Part shown: piece by piece, positions 34,463 to 44,277 of the stretch | Layout: the number at the start of each line of letters is the position of its first letter | Position numbering within the stretch: position 1 is the stretch's first letter | DNA from: Spirogloea muscicola | Taxonomy: Eukaryota > Streptophyta > Zygnematophyceae > Spirogloeales > Spirogloeaceae | Direction: 5' to 3' | Assembly (NCBI GenBank): GCA_009602725.1 | Contig: WELB01000025.1 | Coordinates: forward strand, 709,184-755,568 | DNA length: 46,385 nucleotides | Made by a program: the position numbers and the translations under genes | Notes under the pieces: model-generated | Database searches by the model: none | What the model saw: the letters and a program-made list of their open reading frames with translations, nothing else | Told to the model about the DNA's origin: nothing

Positions 34463-36684
34463 TTATAAGAAAAGGAGATTGCTTGAAAGGCTGACGGCGA
34501 ATGGCTCAACCAGAAGGCGAGTGAGGAGGTAGAAGGTGATGCCGAGTGCAATGGAGATGGGCAGTGCCGGCAGTGCCTTCTTGTGCAGCGCTAGGAGGAT
34601 GAGTGTCAAGCCGAGGCCAGCAATCACGGCCAGGTAGCACGCGTACACGGTCATGAGGTCATACATGGCCGCGCGCCCGACAAGCACGCTGTAGAAGATG
34701 AAGTCTCCCAGGCCCAGCTGCACTCATGTATGGCAAAGTGCTGGGCTCAGACTTGCTGAAGCAGCCTAGACCAACAAGCTTGGATTTAATGTGAATTTGG
34801 GCTTGCTGAAAGAATTTGACCTAGTGCTAACAATCTTACAGTGTGCAGCATGGAACTTTGCCAGCGGACACAGCAGAAGCTAGGCTGTTTATGTCAGGGA
34901 TGACTATGGTATACCTTGATGGCATCTCTGAGCTCGAATTCGCCCACGCCATCATCGTCGCTCTGATCCGCTTCCAGCACAGGTATGCGCCGCTGAACAA
35001 GGTCAGCACCGGAGGCAACAGGCAGCGCCATTGGATGCACGCGCCCCGGGCCCATCGTCGACTCAGTCGTGCTTGCGACTGGCGGCAGCTGCTCCAATAT
35101 GAGAGGCCTCAGCTCCTCCTCAGCCGGCGTGCTCTTTGGGTCACTTAAAGGCACCGAGGACGACAACGGCACGGTCCTTGTTCCACTACCTCTGCCTGTG
35201 CATTCCATTGCACTGCAATGGTTATTCTTGCTGCTCAGCCCAAGTCCACAGAATGGCTGCTAACATCAGCTGGTTCGTACATTTTGCGGTACGGCAAATG
35301 CATTTCGCAGACGACAAGACCCACACGTGCTTTTCAAGCTAGAGCACCTTCATAGTTAGGAGTGGAGCTAGAAGCGTCGGTAGGAACTTGGACTTCCGGC
35401 TTGCCCTGCAACCCTTCCAAAGCCAGCGGCTCACCCTCATGCTGCACGTCACCATTGCTTCTCAAAATAAATTCTCCACCTTCTCTGGTAGGACGAAGAT
35501 TCACTCGGGCCGCCTGCAGGCGCTCCCTACGGCCGGTGTGCAAGGATGGAGAGGATTCGCTGCGCTCAGGGTCTCTGGGCTCGCTCGCAGGCGGAACTCG
35601 CCGCACGACGGAAGAGCGGGCCTCGTAGACGAGAGCAGGAATGTCCTCATTTCGCTCCATGGCCATCTCTACCAGCATCTTCAGGGGTCCTCCTGTGTTG
35701 ATATAATGTTCAGGCCAAGGATGTCAACGATAAGATGATTGAGCAATTAAGATCAATTCCATGGCTGCCGGAGCTGGAAACCTAGTGGTAACAGGCTGCT
35801 TCTTTCTTATTGGGCTCCCAACCTGACCCTCAGCAAGAATGCCTAAGCCTTAAAGCCTAGATTGAACACACAACAACAGGGAGTAGTCTAAGCCCAACTT
35901 GACGCAGTACACATTATGGAGCACAGCAGCTGTGTATGGTGCTTGTTGAAGCGGATCAATAGAGGTGGGAACTGTCTGTAGGTGGAGTACCTGGGACGAG
36001 AACGGCGACGAGGTCATAGACGGCCATGGCAGCAAGGAGGAGCCAGGTGGTCCACTCGGGCAGCTGTGTGAACCAGAAGGCGACGACAGCTCCGATGGCA
36101 ACGAGGTACGACTGCGTGAGGAGCAGCGGCAGCACCGGGGAGAAGACGGCGAGAACGCCGACGACGGCAAAGTTGTAGAGCAGGATGGCGAAGGTGACGG
36201 CGTCGACAGGCAGCGAGAGCGCCTGGACTAGCTGCACGGCAACGGAGCCGCCCATCCAGGCGAGGATGGTGAAGCCGGAGAAGGTCATGTAGGCCCAGAT
36301 GAGGCGCGTGCAGCGAAGGTAGAAGAGGCCGACGAGCGCAAAGGTGACGACCGCGATGGCGCCCACGAAGACGAGCGCGTTGAGGAGCGCGCCCACGAGC
36401 TTGGCCCCCGGTGGGTCTGACGCTCGCTCCTGGTACACCAGCGTGGCGATGGCGGGGCCCGCCTCGGGCGCGCCGCCTGGCAGGAGCACGCAGACCAGCG
36501 CCACGACCAGCACCATGCACAGCGACACCGGCGCTATGATCGCAGTCAGCTGCCCCCCGAGGCCGTCCAGCACGCTGCCGCCGGACGGCTCAGCATCCTC
36601 CAGGTCCGCCGCCGTCGCCGTCGTGTCTGAAGGCTCGGCCGCCATCGCTGGCGCGGCCTCGTCGTCCCGCTCGTCTCGCCTCAT
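34463..36684 (-). CDS. PSEN: Presenilin, catalytic subunit of gamma-secretase
   Basis: Presenilin is an intramembrane aspartyl protease of the ER and endosomal membranes, active with nicastrin, APH-1 and PEN-2. Four exons join in consistent phases: 36684-35991, 35692-35348, 35195-34915 and 34717-34463, giving 524 aa (511 aa if the second Met, at 36645, is used). Exon 1 has a variable acidic N-terminus, then six transmembrane helices ending with the first catalytic motif [15 protein letters not shown] (Asp224). Exon 2 starts [20 protein letters not shown], the conserved segment after helix 6 near the autocleavage region. The hydrophilic loop (exons 2-3) is unconserved. Exon 4 opens with [17 protein letters not shown], containing the GxGD motif (Asp445), and later has the PAL motif at residues 490-492 ([11 protein letters not shown]). 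Both catalytic aspartates and PAL are intact, so the protein should be active. The gene starts in a GC-rich exon. Confidence 0.95.
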
Positions 36685-37249
36685 GGCGGCGGAGACGGCC
36701 GAGCAGCAGAGCGTTGCTCAGCTCTCGGAGTCCCAGTGGCGAGCCATTGCCAAGCGCCGCAAGTAGATGGCAGTTGAAGCGGTCAGAGCAACGCCAAGAC
36801 CTGCGCCAGCGTCGGCGCCCACCTGGCTCGGCAGCGAGCGGCACCGCCGCCGCACGCCTGCCGCGTCGGGTTTAGGGTTTAGGGGTCGGGTTCCGGGCTT
36901 AGGGCTTATGGTTCGCACAGCCTGCTGCACGAGGTCTCCGAGGGCTGCGCCGCGCTGCGCAGGGCGTGGCGACATCCGGCGACGGACCCCCCAGGAGCGT
37001 CGAGCGCCGGCCTTGCCGTGGAGACCTGGGCCTCGTCCATGGCGGAAGGGCGGGCTGCCAATCCTGCCGTCTGGTGGCTCAGGTCCCACACTTCAGAAGA
37101 CCATTGCGGCTGCTCTTCCAATAATAGAGCGGCTGTAGAAGCCAGCGAGATACGTACAGATGCTTTTAATGACTACATTAGCGGAGCCACAGACAAGGCA
37201 GACAAGGGCGCCCTCTTAGTATCCTCAATGGGCAAGCCCTCCTCTTAGT
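36685..37249. other. GC-rich upstream region of presenilin, with an unassigned plus-strand frame
   Basis: This should hold the presenilin promoter. On the plus strand a short frame at 36688 ([20 protein letters not shown]..., 27 codons) is followed by a GTAGAT that could be a donor. A second open frame from about 36905 to 37248 contains LLHEVSEGCAALRRAWRHPA. Together they might be a small divergent gene, but neither matches a family I know and the junction is unproven. Confidence 0.3.
36868..36884 (+). repeat. Short plant-type telomere-like repeat
   Basis: The sequence gggtttagggtttaggg holds two TTTAGGG units, followed by related gggtt/gggctt variants up to about 36907. It lies about 185 bases upstream of the presenilin start codon. 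It may be a telo-box type promoter element or an interstitial telomere remnant. Confidence 0.6.
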
Positions 37250-37425
37250 ACCCCTTTGTCAGTCAGGCGACGTCTTTCCGCCTGCTAGCTATCAGACTTG
37301 CATCTACTGACTAGAGGTTACTGAGAGTCCGCTTGCTGCTGTCTTAGTCCTTAGCACTCCGGCTCCTTCAGACCTTGTCCATTCCTTTGGGCTGGCCTCT
37401 CCCAGCCACCAGTAAATCTGGCCGC
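37250..37425 (+). mobile_element. 5'-truncated LINE: ORF end plus 3' hairpin tail
   Basis: The plus frame ends LSDLHLLTRGY with a TGA at 37322-37324, matching SLSDLRLLSRGY-stop in the 41.7 kb copy; an in-frame TAG just upstream shows decay. The tail follows: ccttcagaccttgtccattc then ctttgggctggcctctccca then gccaccagtaaatctgg. This is the clearest example of the shared 3' terminus. Confidence 0.82.
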
Positions 37426-37524
37426 GCTTGCTTTGCTTGTCAGTGGTAGGACGAAGTGCTCTCGAGGTCGGGTGCTCGTTGAAGGGATATTCAGGTGCGA
37501 GAGCAAGGCCGCCACCAGTGAGAC

Positions 37525-37650
37525 TCACGAGCTGGGCTTTTCACAGCCCTTGCCCCCAGGGGCTCTTGCCCCCAGAGAAGCGCCCCTGGGGTCAAGGGCA
37601 CCTTGTACAGTCCTTTGCCTGGCCTTCACACGCTGAAGGCGTCTGCTCGA
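37525..37650 (+). mobile_element. LINE 3' tail, second subfamily, with an extra inverted repeat
   Basis: It reads acgagctgggcttttcacag then cccttgcccccaggggctct. The match to the subfamily-2 tails at 17900 and 41500 covers the hairpin and the following ccttgcccc. A perfect 10-bp inverted repeat (ccccaggggc, 37554-37563; gcccctgggg, 37582-37591) follows. Confidence 0.6.
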
Positions 37651-38132
37651 CGAAGCTTCTTCTCTCTCTTTCATAACACCCGTTGGTTGTGGAAGGTTAG
37701 CTTGCAAGGTCTGCATTGATTTGCAGATGGAGTGGGTACAAGAACAAACAGTATTGCGGCAATATGCTCATGCCTGCGTCTGAACTAGCAAGCAACAGGA
37801 GTCAAGCTTAGCAAATCGTAGCAATCTCGAGGCACGGCAATGTTGAGACATGGCATGTGACTACAAATTAGCCGCTTGAGCCCTTTCAGAGTTAACTCAG
37901 CGATTGTATAACGCCTTGCATGGGCACTGGCACACAAGCGAGGTGCACAGCCTAGGCGTAAATTGCTGCAATAGATTAAGTGCTCAGTAACGAGCCAAAA
38001 TACAGCCACGGGACAATGGTGAGTGCCTAAACTACAAACCAGGTACAACGCAGTATATGATAATCCTACTGGACCATACGGACAACTAGTGGTGTACAGG
38101 GTATGCTTAAAATCATAGCACCAGAGACTTCT
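37651..38132. other. Spacer, presumed PLAC8-gene 3' UTR
   Basis: I see no gene or repeat of note in this AT-richer stretch. It lies downstream of the minus-strand PLAC8 gene. Confidence 0.5.
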
Positions 38133-40379
38133 CTAGCGATGTAGCGGCTGCATGCGAAGCGGCGCTTCCATCTGGCCAGCTTCCAGGTGCTGGTCTCGCG
38201 CATAGGCCTCAAGGAGTGCTGGGTCAGCTGATGGTATTGTGAACAGCGGCCGATGCTTTGACACTTTTCTACTGTCCTCCTTGTAAGGCATGGGCCCATC
38301 GTCGCTGCTAGATTGCCCGCCTAAAGGAATCTCTCCCACTGGTTTGGCTTGCTTGATGAAGAGCTTGTGGTCGCCAACCTCGTAGTACTCGGCAGTCCGT
38401 ACCTCCTGACTCAGTGCACAGCAGCTGCAGAAGAGCCAGAGCGTGCAATCACTGGCGTTGGCACTGCAACAGCACCACGTGTACGCTGGCAGCCGGTACC
38501 GCACCCGCGTCTTGATGCGCCAGTAGCCGCCATAGAGCACGCCGACGAGCGACAGGATGATGCCTGTCACGCCCAGCGCAGTGCGGACATCGCCATCGAG
38601 GTTTATAGCGGCGAGGTTGAAGATGAGGAAGGGCGCGGAGAGAAAGAGCACAAATGTGACCATGTGGAGGAACTTGTTGCCCCAGCCGAGCCGCTCTGCA
38701 TTGATGCCAAATACGCACACAAGGCAGAGGGAGGAAAGCAGGGTGACGCGCCAGTTGCTGGCACAGCCGCGCAGGGCCTCGCCACGCCACTCAGGTTCGT
38801 CCACAATCTTGCCGTGGTCTGACATTGTCGCCTGGCGCTCCAGCCAGGGGCTCATGCTTCGCTCACTCGCATTGCCGTCGAAATCATACTCTCTGCCCAG
38901 CGGGCTAAGGATGTTGTACAACCCTGCTGCTGCGGCGGACCCGATGGCGGCACACAGGCACAGAGCAACACCGATTGCTGGCCGTGTGTGGCGCGGGTAG
39001 CTCCAGTTCAGCCCAGCTAGGCAATACTGAGACAACATTGACGAGCAAACAATCTGCGTCAGCTTCTACACAGTGAGTGTCTACCTGAAGAATTGCTCAA
39101 GTGTTGTGGACACTACAAGGGCCCCCATCCATTGTATATGACAGGGTTGATGGACCACCACATCGACTTCTCAGAAGAAGCTCAGCAAGGGAAGCAAGAA
39201 GAATCAAGAACATCCATGCATGTGTGCCTTCAGCTGACCATTGATCCAATGGCATGCATAGAAAAGCAAGGGCGTGCAAACAACACAGAGCCACACAGAG
39301 GGACAGTGTCTCACCTGTGAGACACAGTTGAGATTGAGGAGAAAAACGACAACTAGCATGTGATACCACTCATTGGGCTTTCGTGTGCTGTGCTTGCAGT
39401 AAATCTTTCGCATTTTCTGCACGTCCCTGGGTTGCCAGTTGTGCAGCCAGATGGCGTGCTGCACCCGTCCTGGGTGAAGCACCACACACAGCAGCGTAAA
39501 TAGTCCATTGAGGATCTGCATTTCCCAAGAAACATGAACAGAGTAAGCAATGGGGTCGCCCATTGTAGCACGGCCGGCACAGCACTATCTGTTTGTCACC
39601 AAGTCATGTTCAGACAGATCACCTTGACCTCCATGATACTTATACTTTTGCAACAAGGACTTCATAGAGAGTCAGCTCCTTCTGGAGGGCTTACGCCTTG
39701 GGGAGTGCTTTATGGGATGCCACAGGGTGGTGAAAAGGGTAATGCGGACCTGGTTGCATGCCTCAAACCACGCATTGCGGTCGCTCTTGCGAGGGATCTG
39801 CGAGTTGAGGATGCCAGTCATCACAAGGAAGAGGATGCCGCCCGAGACAGCGACCGCCACGATCCACAGAAAAAGCAGCATGTTCTTGGGGTGCTGAATC
39901 CAGGCCCAGCAGTCCCGCCGAAGGTCTGCCCATAGCACGTCGCCAACGGCAGGGAGGTGGATGCCTTCGCTGAGCGGTAACCGCTCTGACGGTACCTGCG
40001 CCGACACCTCCTCCCGCTTCTCGGCCAGGATCTGCATAGGGGCCAGAGCAGGGTGGGGGATGCTGAGCCATGACCGCCCTGCTCTTCCAAGCTGAAAGTC
40101 AGGACCAAATTGGAAGAATGACTGAGCTAGATGGGCGCAACGCTAGGCTTCTGTGCTGCAGGAGCTGACCTTTATGGTGGTGGACGGCCGCAGAAGGAGG
40201 TCCTGAACGCGCACAGACGAGCTCCTCGACAGCGAGTTGACGCTACATACAGGCCCCTTATCAACTGGTGCTGGACTTGACGTCCCTGGCTCTGAGGCAG
40301 GCCCGACGGCAGCCGTGCCCGTCAGCCCTGGGCTCAGGTCCCCGCTGTAGAGAGAGTCCGCTTGACCACGATCCGCCAT
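38133..40379 (-). CDS. PLAC8 / DUF2985 membrane protein, plant type
   Basis: Four exons join in phase 0: 40379-40170, 40031-39750, 39515-39315 and 39026-38133, giving 528 aa. The order matches the plant proteins that combine DUF2985 with a cysteine-rich PLAC8 motif. Exon 1 is a disordered Ser-rich N-terminus (MADRGQADSLYSGDLSPGLT). Exon 2 has WIQHPKNMLLFLWIVAVAVS, the first membrane helix. Exon 3 has QILNGLFTLLCVVLHPGRVQ-like sequence with RKIYCKHSTRKPNEWYHMLV and VVFLLNLNC, the DUF2985 core. Exon 4 has RPAIGVALCLCAAIG, LYNILSPLGREYDFD and further helices, then the PLAC8 cysteine cluster WCCCSANASDCTLWLFCSCC followed by ALSQEVRTAEYY, and a polar tail. Related PLAC8 proteins act in metal tolerance, calcium entry or organ-size control, but this subgroup has no settled function. 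The Met at 40442 is an alternative start. Confidence 0.88.
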
Positions 40380-41464
40380 AGGCGGCGCGGCTCTGTCACG
40401 GGGCCGAACACAGCACTCTCGTTTCCACCCTGCGCAGGACAAGTAACGCCACCTGAGATATGAAAAGGCTCAAAACTGATGAGAAAATGAGACTTTGCAT
40501 GCCTTGTCAGGCCTTATCGCGACTGCTGAGATTATTTGAGAGAGCAGCTTGCCATGAGCATGCCGCAGGCCGCCAGCGGCCAGCAATTAATCGACATCCT
40601 TAGCCTCTCAAGTATCTGACCAGCAGCTGACCAGCAGCCACTCACAGGTCTTTGGACAATCCTGCGAGCAAAGGGGCGTTCCCGATGAGCAGCTTCACGC
40701 AAAGTGTCTGCTGTGGTGCAACTAGACGAAGGCAGTTCCTCTGTAAAGCCCTCGGCTGTCTGGATCGCCCGGGCTGGCACAGACTAGCGTTTGTCCCTGA
40801 TGTGCACGTCAAATTTGAGCTTCGGAGGACTGGCAGCAGTCGTCGTGCGATGTTGAGCCGCGTCGGCGCACCGCTCGATGCCACAGCAGCGGCTCTCTCA
40901 CAGCCAGCGCCCGGCGCCCGCAGGTCGAGACTCAGGCCCTGGCTGCCGCTGTCGCTTCTGCCAGAGCCCGCCGGGCCCCTCCGCCAGCAACTTCTTGCTC
41001 CCCGGACGACCGCGCCGGAGGCGGCTCCCGGCTGACGGCGGGCGAGCACGAGCTTGCGTAGTGGAGGCGACTCGCCGCCGCCTTCGCCGTCGTCGCCGCC
41101 GCGGCCGCCGCGGCCGCGTTCGCCGCCGAGGTCAACGGCCGCCAGCGGCGGCGGCCGAGAATGGAGTTTGTACCGAGTGATAGACGGAGGGCCTGAGCGG
41201 CTAAGTACAGAGGTAAGCCCATTGAGGGGGAGGTATGCGTTCAGGAAGCTACCCGGCAGGCGGCCGCGACGATGCCTGGGCGCCACGTATAGCAATCCAG
41301 CGCACCGTTGCCGGGCGCCAGCGTGGCAGGTGCTCCCCTCCAGCGTGGCAGTCGATGCCCGCTCGAGGACTCCACGTCGGACCACAGGGTCCGCCGTGGC
41401 GGGACGGCCCGCCCTGGCCCTTCCGGAAGCGGGAGCCGAAATGCGCCCCCCCCAAACAGCCGCC
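40380..41464. other. GC-rich unassigned region upstream of the PLAC8 gene
   Basis: Open frames exist on both strands (minus 40642-41556, plus 40652-41035, plus 41054-41548), a sign of high GC content rather than coding. None shows a known domain. Part of the minus frame at its 5' end is LINE tail translated by chance. A first exon of an unknown gene cannot be excluded around 40860-41200. Confidence 0.35.
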
Positions 41465-41555
41465 CGTCGGCCGGTAACGAAGAAGTGGCTTTCCAATGGG
41501 GGCAAGGGCTGTGAAAAGCCAGCCCGAAAAGAATTGACAAAGGTTTGAAGGGGCA
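41465..41555 (-). mobile_element. LINE 3' tail, second subfamily
   Basis: The minus strand reads tttgtcaattcttttcgggc then tggcttttcacagccctt then gcccccattggaaagccact. It is very similar to the copy inside the POLQ intron (17870-18000). No ORF remnant precedes it. Confidence 0.8.
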
Positions 41556-41650
41556 AAGTGCCGGAGGGGCCTAAAGTGCTATGTTAGAACGGAAACGAGG
41601 CCATTGTCAGCGATCAACTTGTTCACTTTCCTTATCTCGCTAAGGGGATA

Positions 41651-42215
41651 TTGATGGGGCACACAGCGGCCGCTTGGTTCGCTGTGTGCAGTTTCCGGTC
41701 AGCCACGTCAGTCGCTGTTTGCTTTAGGGCTTCAGCCAAGGAGCTAAAATACGCAGATCTCTCGCGGGAAGACAAGTTCTTCCCGCTCGCCATCGATACG
41801 CACGGGGCGCTGGGCGCTCGGTGGCTCGAGCTGCTCAACCAGCTCTCTCGTCAAGCCATTGCCCGCCGCTTCCATGGGGAGCCGGTGGACTCCCATGCAG
41901 CAGGGTCGCTAGCGCAGGTGTACCGCATGCGCTTGGCCGTCTCGCTGCAGAGGTCTATGGCCCGCGCGCTGCACCTGCGTGCAGGCAGAGCCCTCGCTGC
42001 TGCCTCTGGCTCTGGCCAGGGGACCCGCTTCCAGGAACCCAGTCTCTCTGACCTGAGGCTGCTTAGCAGGGGTTACTGAGTGCTTCGTAGCTGCTTCGTT
42101 TCTTTTCTGTGCTTGTTGTTCTTCGTACTTCCCCTGGCCCCTTCTCGTCCTTTGTACATTCTTTTCTGGGCTGGCTTTTTCCAGCCCCTATCCTCAATGG
42201 GCGAGCCCTTCTCTT
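41651..42215 (+). mobile_element. 5'-truncated LINE: longest ORF C-terminus plus 3' tail
   Basis: A 142-codon open frame ends at 42079. The LINE part is recognisable from KELKYADLSREDKFFPLAID through THGALGARWLELLNQLSRQA and MRLAVSLQRSMARALHLRAG to the end SLSDLRLLSRGY. This is the C-terminal region after the reverse transcriptase in many algal non-LTR elements; the reverse transcriptase itself is absent. About 70 bases of 3' UTR follow, then tttgtacattcttttctggg with ctggctttttccagccccta. The intact frame suggests this is the youngest copy in the window. The first 35 or so codons may be fortuitous. Confidence 0.82.
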
Positions 42216-42560
42216 CAGCTGGCGCCTTCGACCCTTTCCTTCATTCTTTTTCCCAATCACAGCCATCGCCCCCTACTGAAAGCGTCTCTCTCGATTAGCT
42301 ACCGTCTGACGGTGATCCCGCCCGTGCGGGGGGCATCAAAAGTTCCTTATCCACATGATTGTGTTGCACGTCCCCCAGCTTCGAAGGCCGCCACGGCCCC
42401 ACCGCTTCTCCGCAAATTGGGCTAATGCAAAGCACACTCCACCATCCGGTTACCGGTGGGCGCCACGGCCGTCTCGACATACGTGGCGATCTTGCACAAC
42501 TCGACCATCCCGTGCTCCGCCGCCACCACCGCCGCGAGCGGGACTCCCCGAGCGGCAGCC

Positions 42561-43423
42561 ATGGCGGGCCTCCGCCTGGTGGCGGCCCCGACGGGTCCCC
42601 TCCTCTCGGCCGCCGCCGCCGCGCCAGCGAAGGAGCCCCGGAGAGCGGCCCTGGCCCGCCTTCCCCGTCCGGCGGGCGAGTGCCGTGCCACCTCCGCTGC
42701 CAACGACGAGGCAGCCGAGACGTCCCCGAAAGTAATGGCGGCGCCGCTCAGAGGGACGACGACGCGCAGGTCCTCAACGCTGTGAGTCGTGCTCACTGCA
42801 AGCCAGGCCTGCCTCCGCGCCGGCCGCCTAGGCTCGACCCAAGCGAGGCTCTAACAGAACAAACACTTCATTGCCCCAGCATAAAGCCGCGGCTGCTGGC
42901 CTTCGCCCGTCGCAAGAGCTGCTCATGCATGCAGGAGCACTAGCAAATGACTGTCGACTGCCGGCATCTCCGGCCTGGCGGGCGCAGTGGTTTTGAAGCA
43001 CAGCCCACGAATCGCGGCAGCAAAGCTTGTGCCTGACCATAGCCCTGAATGTATCTCCTTGTGGGAATGGCTGGCGCCTGCGCAGGACTGCATTGACCAC
43101 TGGTCAGACCTGACTGCCACGCTGTATGGCTTCTCCATTGTAGGGTGGCTTTCACAGCCGTGCTCCTGGCCTTGGCGGCAGACGCTGAGGTGGCGCAGGC
43201 GGCGGGCAGGCGGAAGATGCCTCCGCCGAAGAAGGAGAAGGAGGACACGGAGGGCCTGTCGGCTTACGAGGCCAAGCTGCTCGCCAAGATGAAGCGGCGA
43301 GAGGCGATGAAGGAGAGCGTGGCTGCCAAGCGCGCGCAGGGCTCGGGCCCAGTCTCGGCTGCTGGCGAGGCCATTGGTGACGCCGGGGCTGCTGTAGCCT
43401 CGGCCATCAGCGGCTCTTCCTGA
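42561..43423 (+). CDS. Small thylakoid-lumen protein with twin-arginine signal
   Basis: Two exons, 42561-42781 and 43144-43423, join as CT/G (Leu) to give 166 aa. Residues 1 to about 45 look like a chloroplast transit peptide: MAGLRLVAAPTGPLLSAAAA followed by Arg- and Ala-rich sequence with no acidic residue before Glu25. A second signal follows: TTTRRSSTL (Arg69-Arg70) at the end of exon 1 leads directly into a hydrophobic core from exon 2 (VAFTAVLLALAADAEVAQAA), with an AQA/A cleavage site near residue 93. This bipartite layout is that of a lumen protein using the Tat pathway. The predicted mature part is only about 72 residues. It is basic and helical (RRKMPPPKKEKEDTEGLSAY, EAKLLAKMKRREAMKESV) and ends in a small-residue tail. 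Plant plastids contain similar short proteins with a 'GLSAYEAKLLA'-like core; I cannot name its function. Upstream, 42216-42560 shows no gene. Confidence 0.75.
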
Positions 43424-43573
43424 ATGCCCTCGGTTGCAATTTTGATTCCTGCTCCAAATCTATGGGCAGAAGACTTGAGTGAAAGCAGAGAATGAGAAGA
43501 AGAGCAGTCTGCTGGACTTCTTCTCAAAAGCCTCTCGCGTTTCTTATTTAGCAGTTACAGAGGATGTCGATGC

Positions 43574-43645
43574 TGGCGAATCCGGGTTTGAACCGTGTTT
43601 TCAAATCCATTATGTGACGCTTTGACCGACTAAGCTATACTCACC
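43574..43645 (-). tRNA. tRNA-like sequence, probably degraded
   Basis: The minus strand starts ggtgagtatagcttagtcgg and ends ggttcaaacccggattcgcc-a. It has a D-arm-like part (TAGCTTAGTCGG with GCTT/AAGC), a T-loop (GGTTCAAACC) and end sequences that can pair (GGTGAGT with ATTCGCC, two G-U pairs). The length, 72 bases, is right. The anticodon loop has no U33 in any good fold and the T-stem has mismatches, so no anticodon can be assigned. A pseudo-tRNA or a tRNA-derived SINE head is as likely as a functional gene. The rest of 43424-44277 shows no other feature. Confidence 0.35.
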
Positions 43646-44277
43646 TGTACTCGCTATTGATCTTGAACCGAAACCAGAAGGAGCAGATTTTGCGGCTGCC
43701 GTGTTTACCCATTTTACCAAGCGAGTTGCTCACTATCGGACTTGATTCGATAAGCAGAAGGGACAGAATTGAAGTCTGTCGTGTTTACCAATCTGCTCTG
43801 CAAAACTCTGGCCTGCTCCACTGTGTTGAAATTGATCACAAAAACGGCATGCTCAACAATTTATGCATAAAATGCAATGATCTTGCAGTAGCAGCAGGTT
43901 GCAGGCTTACTTCGTGTCACATGATATATTCGGGAAAGCAGTATGCCTATGCATCGCTCATTCATCTCGAAAGATCTTTCTTGTTTTTATTGAATGGCAT
44001 GCCACCATCATACATATGCCAGTGGTCACACGAGTGAGAAACGCGGGCAATGGATGTTCCTTACAACAAAACCGCCTGGTGTTACTGTGTGGGGGTTCAG
44101 ACGAGGATGACCTAAGTGGACCTGGTGCGAGGTCCTCGGTAACTCCTTATTGGAGCCATGATGGGCATGCGACAGGCAATAGACCTGTAGCCAGCTCTTG
44201 CATTACTGGCCACGAGTACTTTTCGTCCTAAGCCGCAGCTTATGTACACAAGGCCACAACACTCAAGCCACACCAAG

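Noticed and set aside
40642-41556. 304-codon minus frame as a gene
   Set aside because: Its first part translates the LINE hairpin tail ([13 protein letters not shown]), the remainder is GC-driven low complexity, and competing plus-strand frames are equally open.
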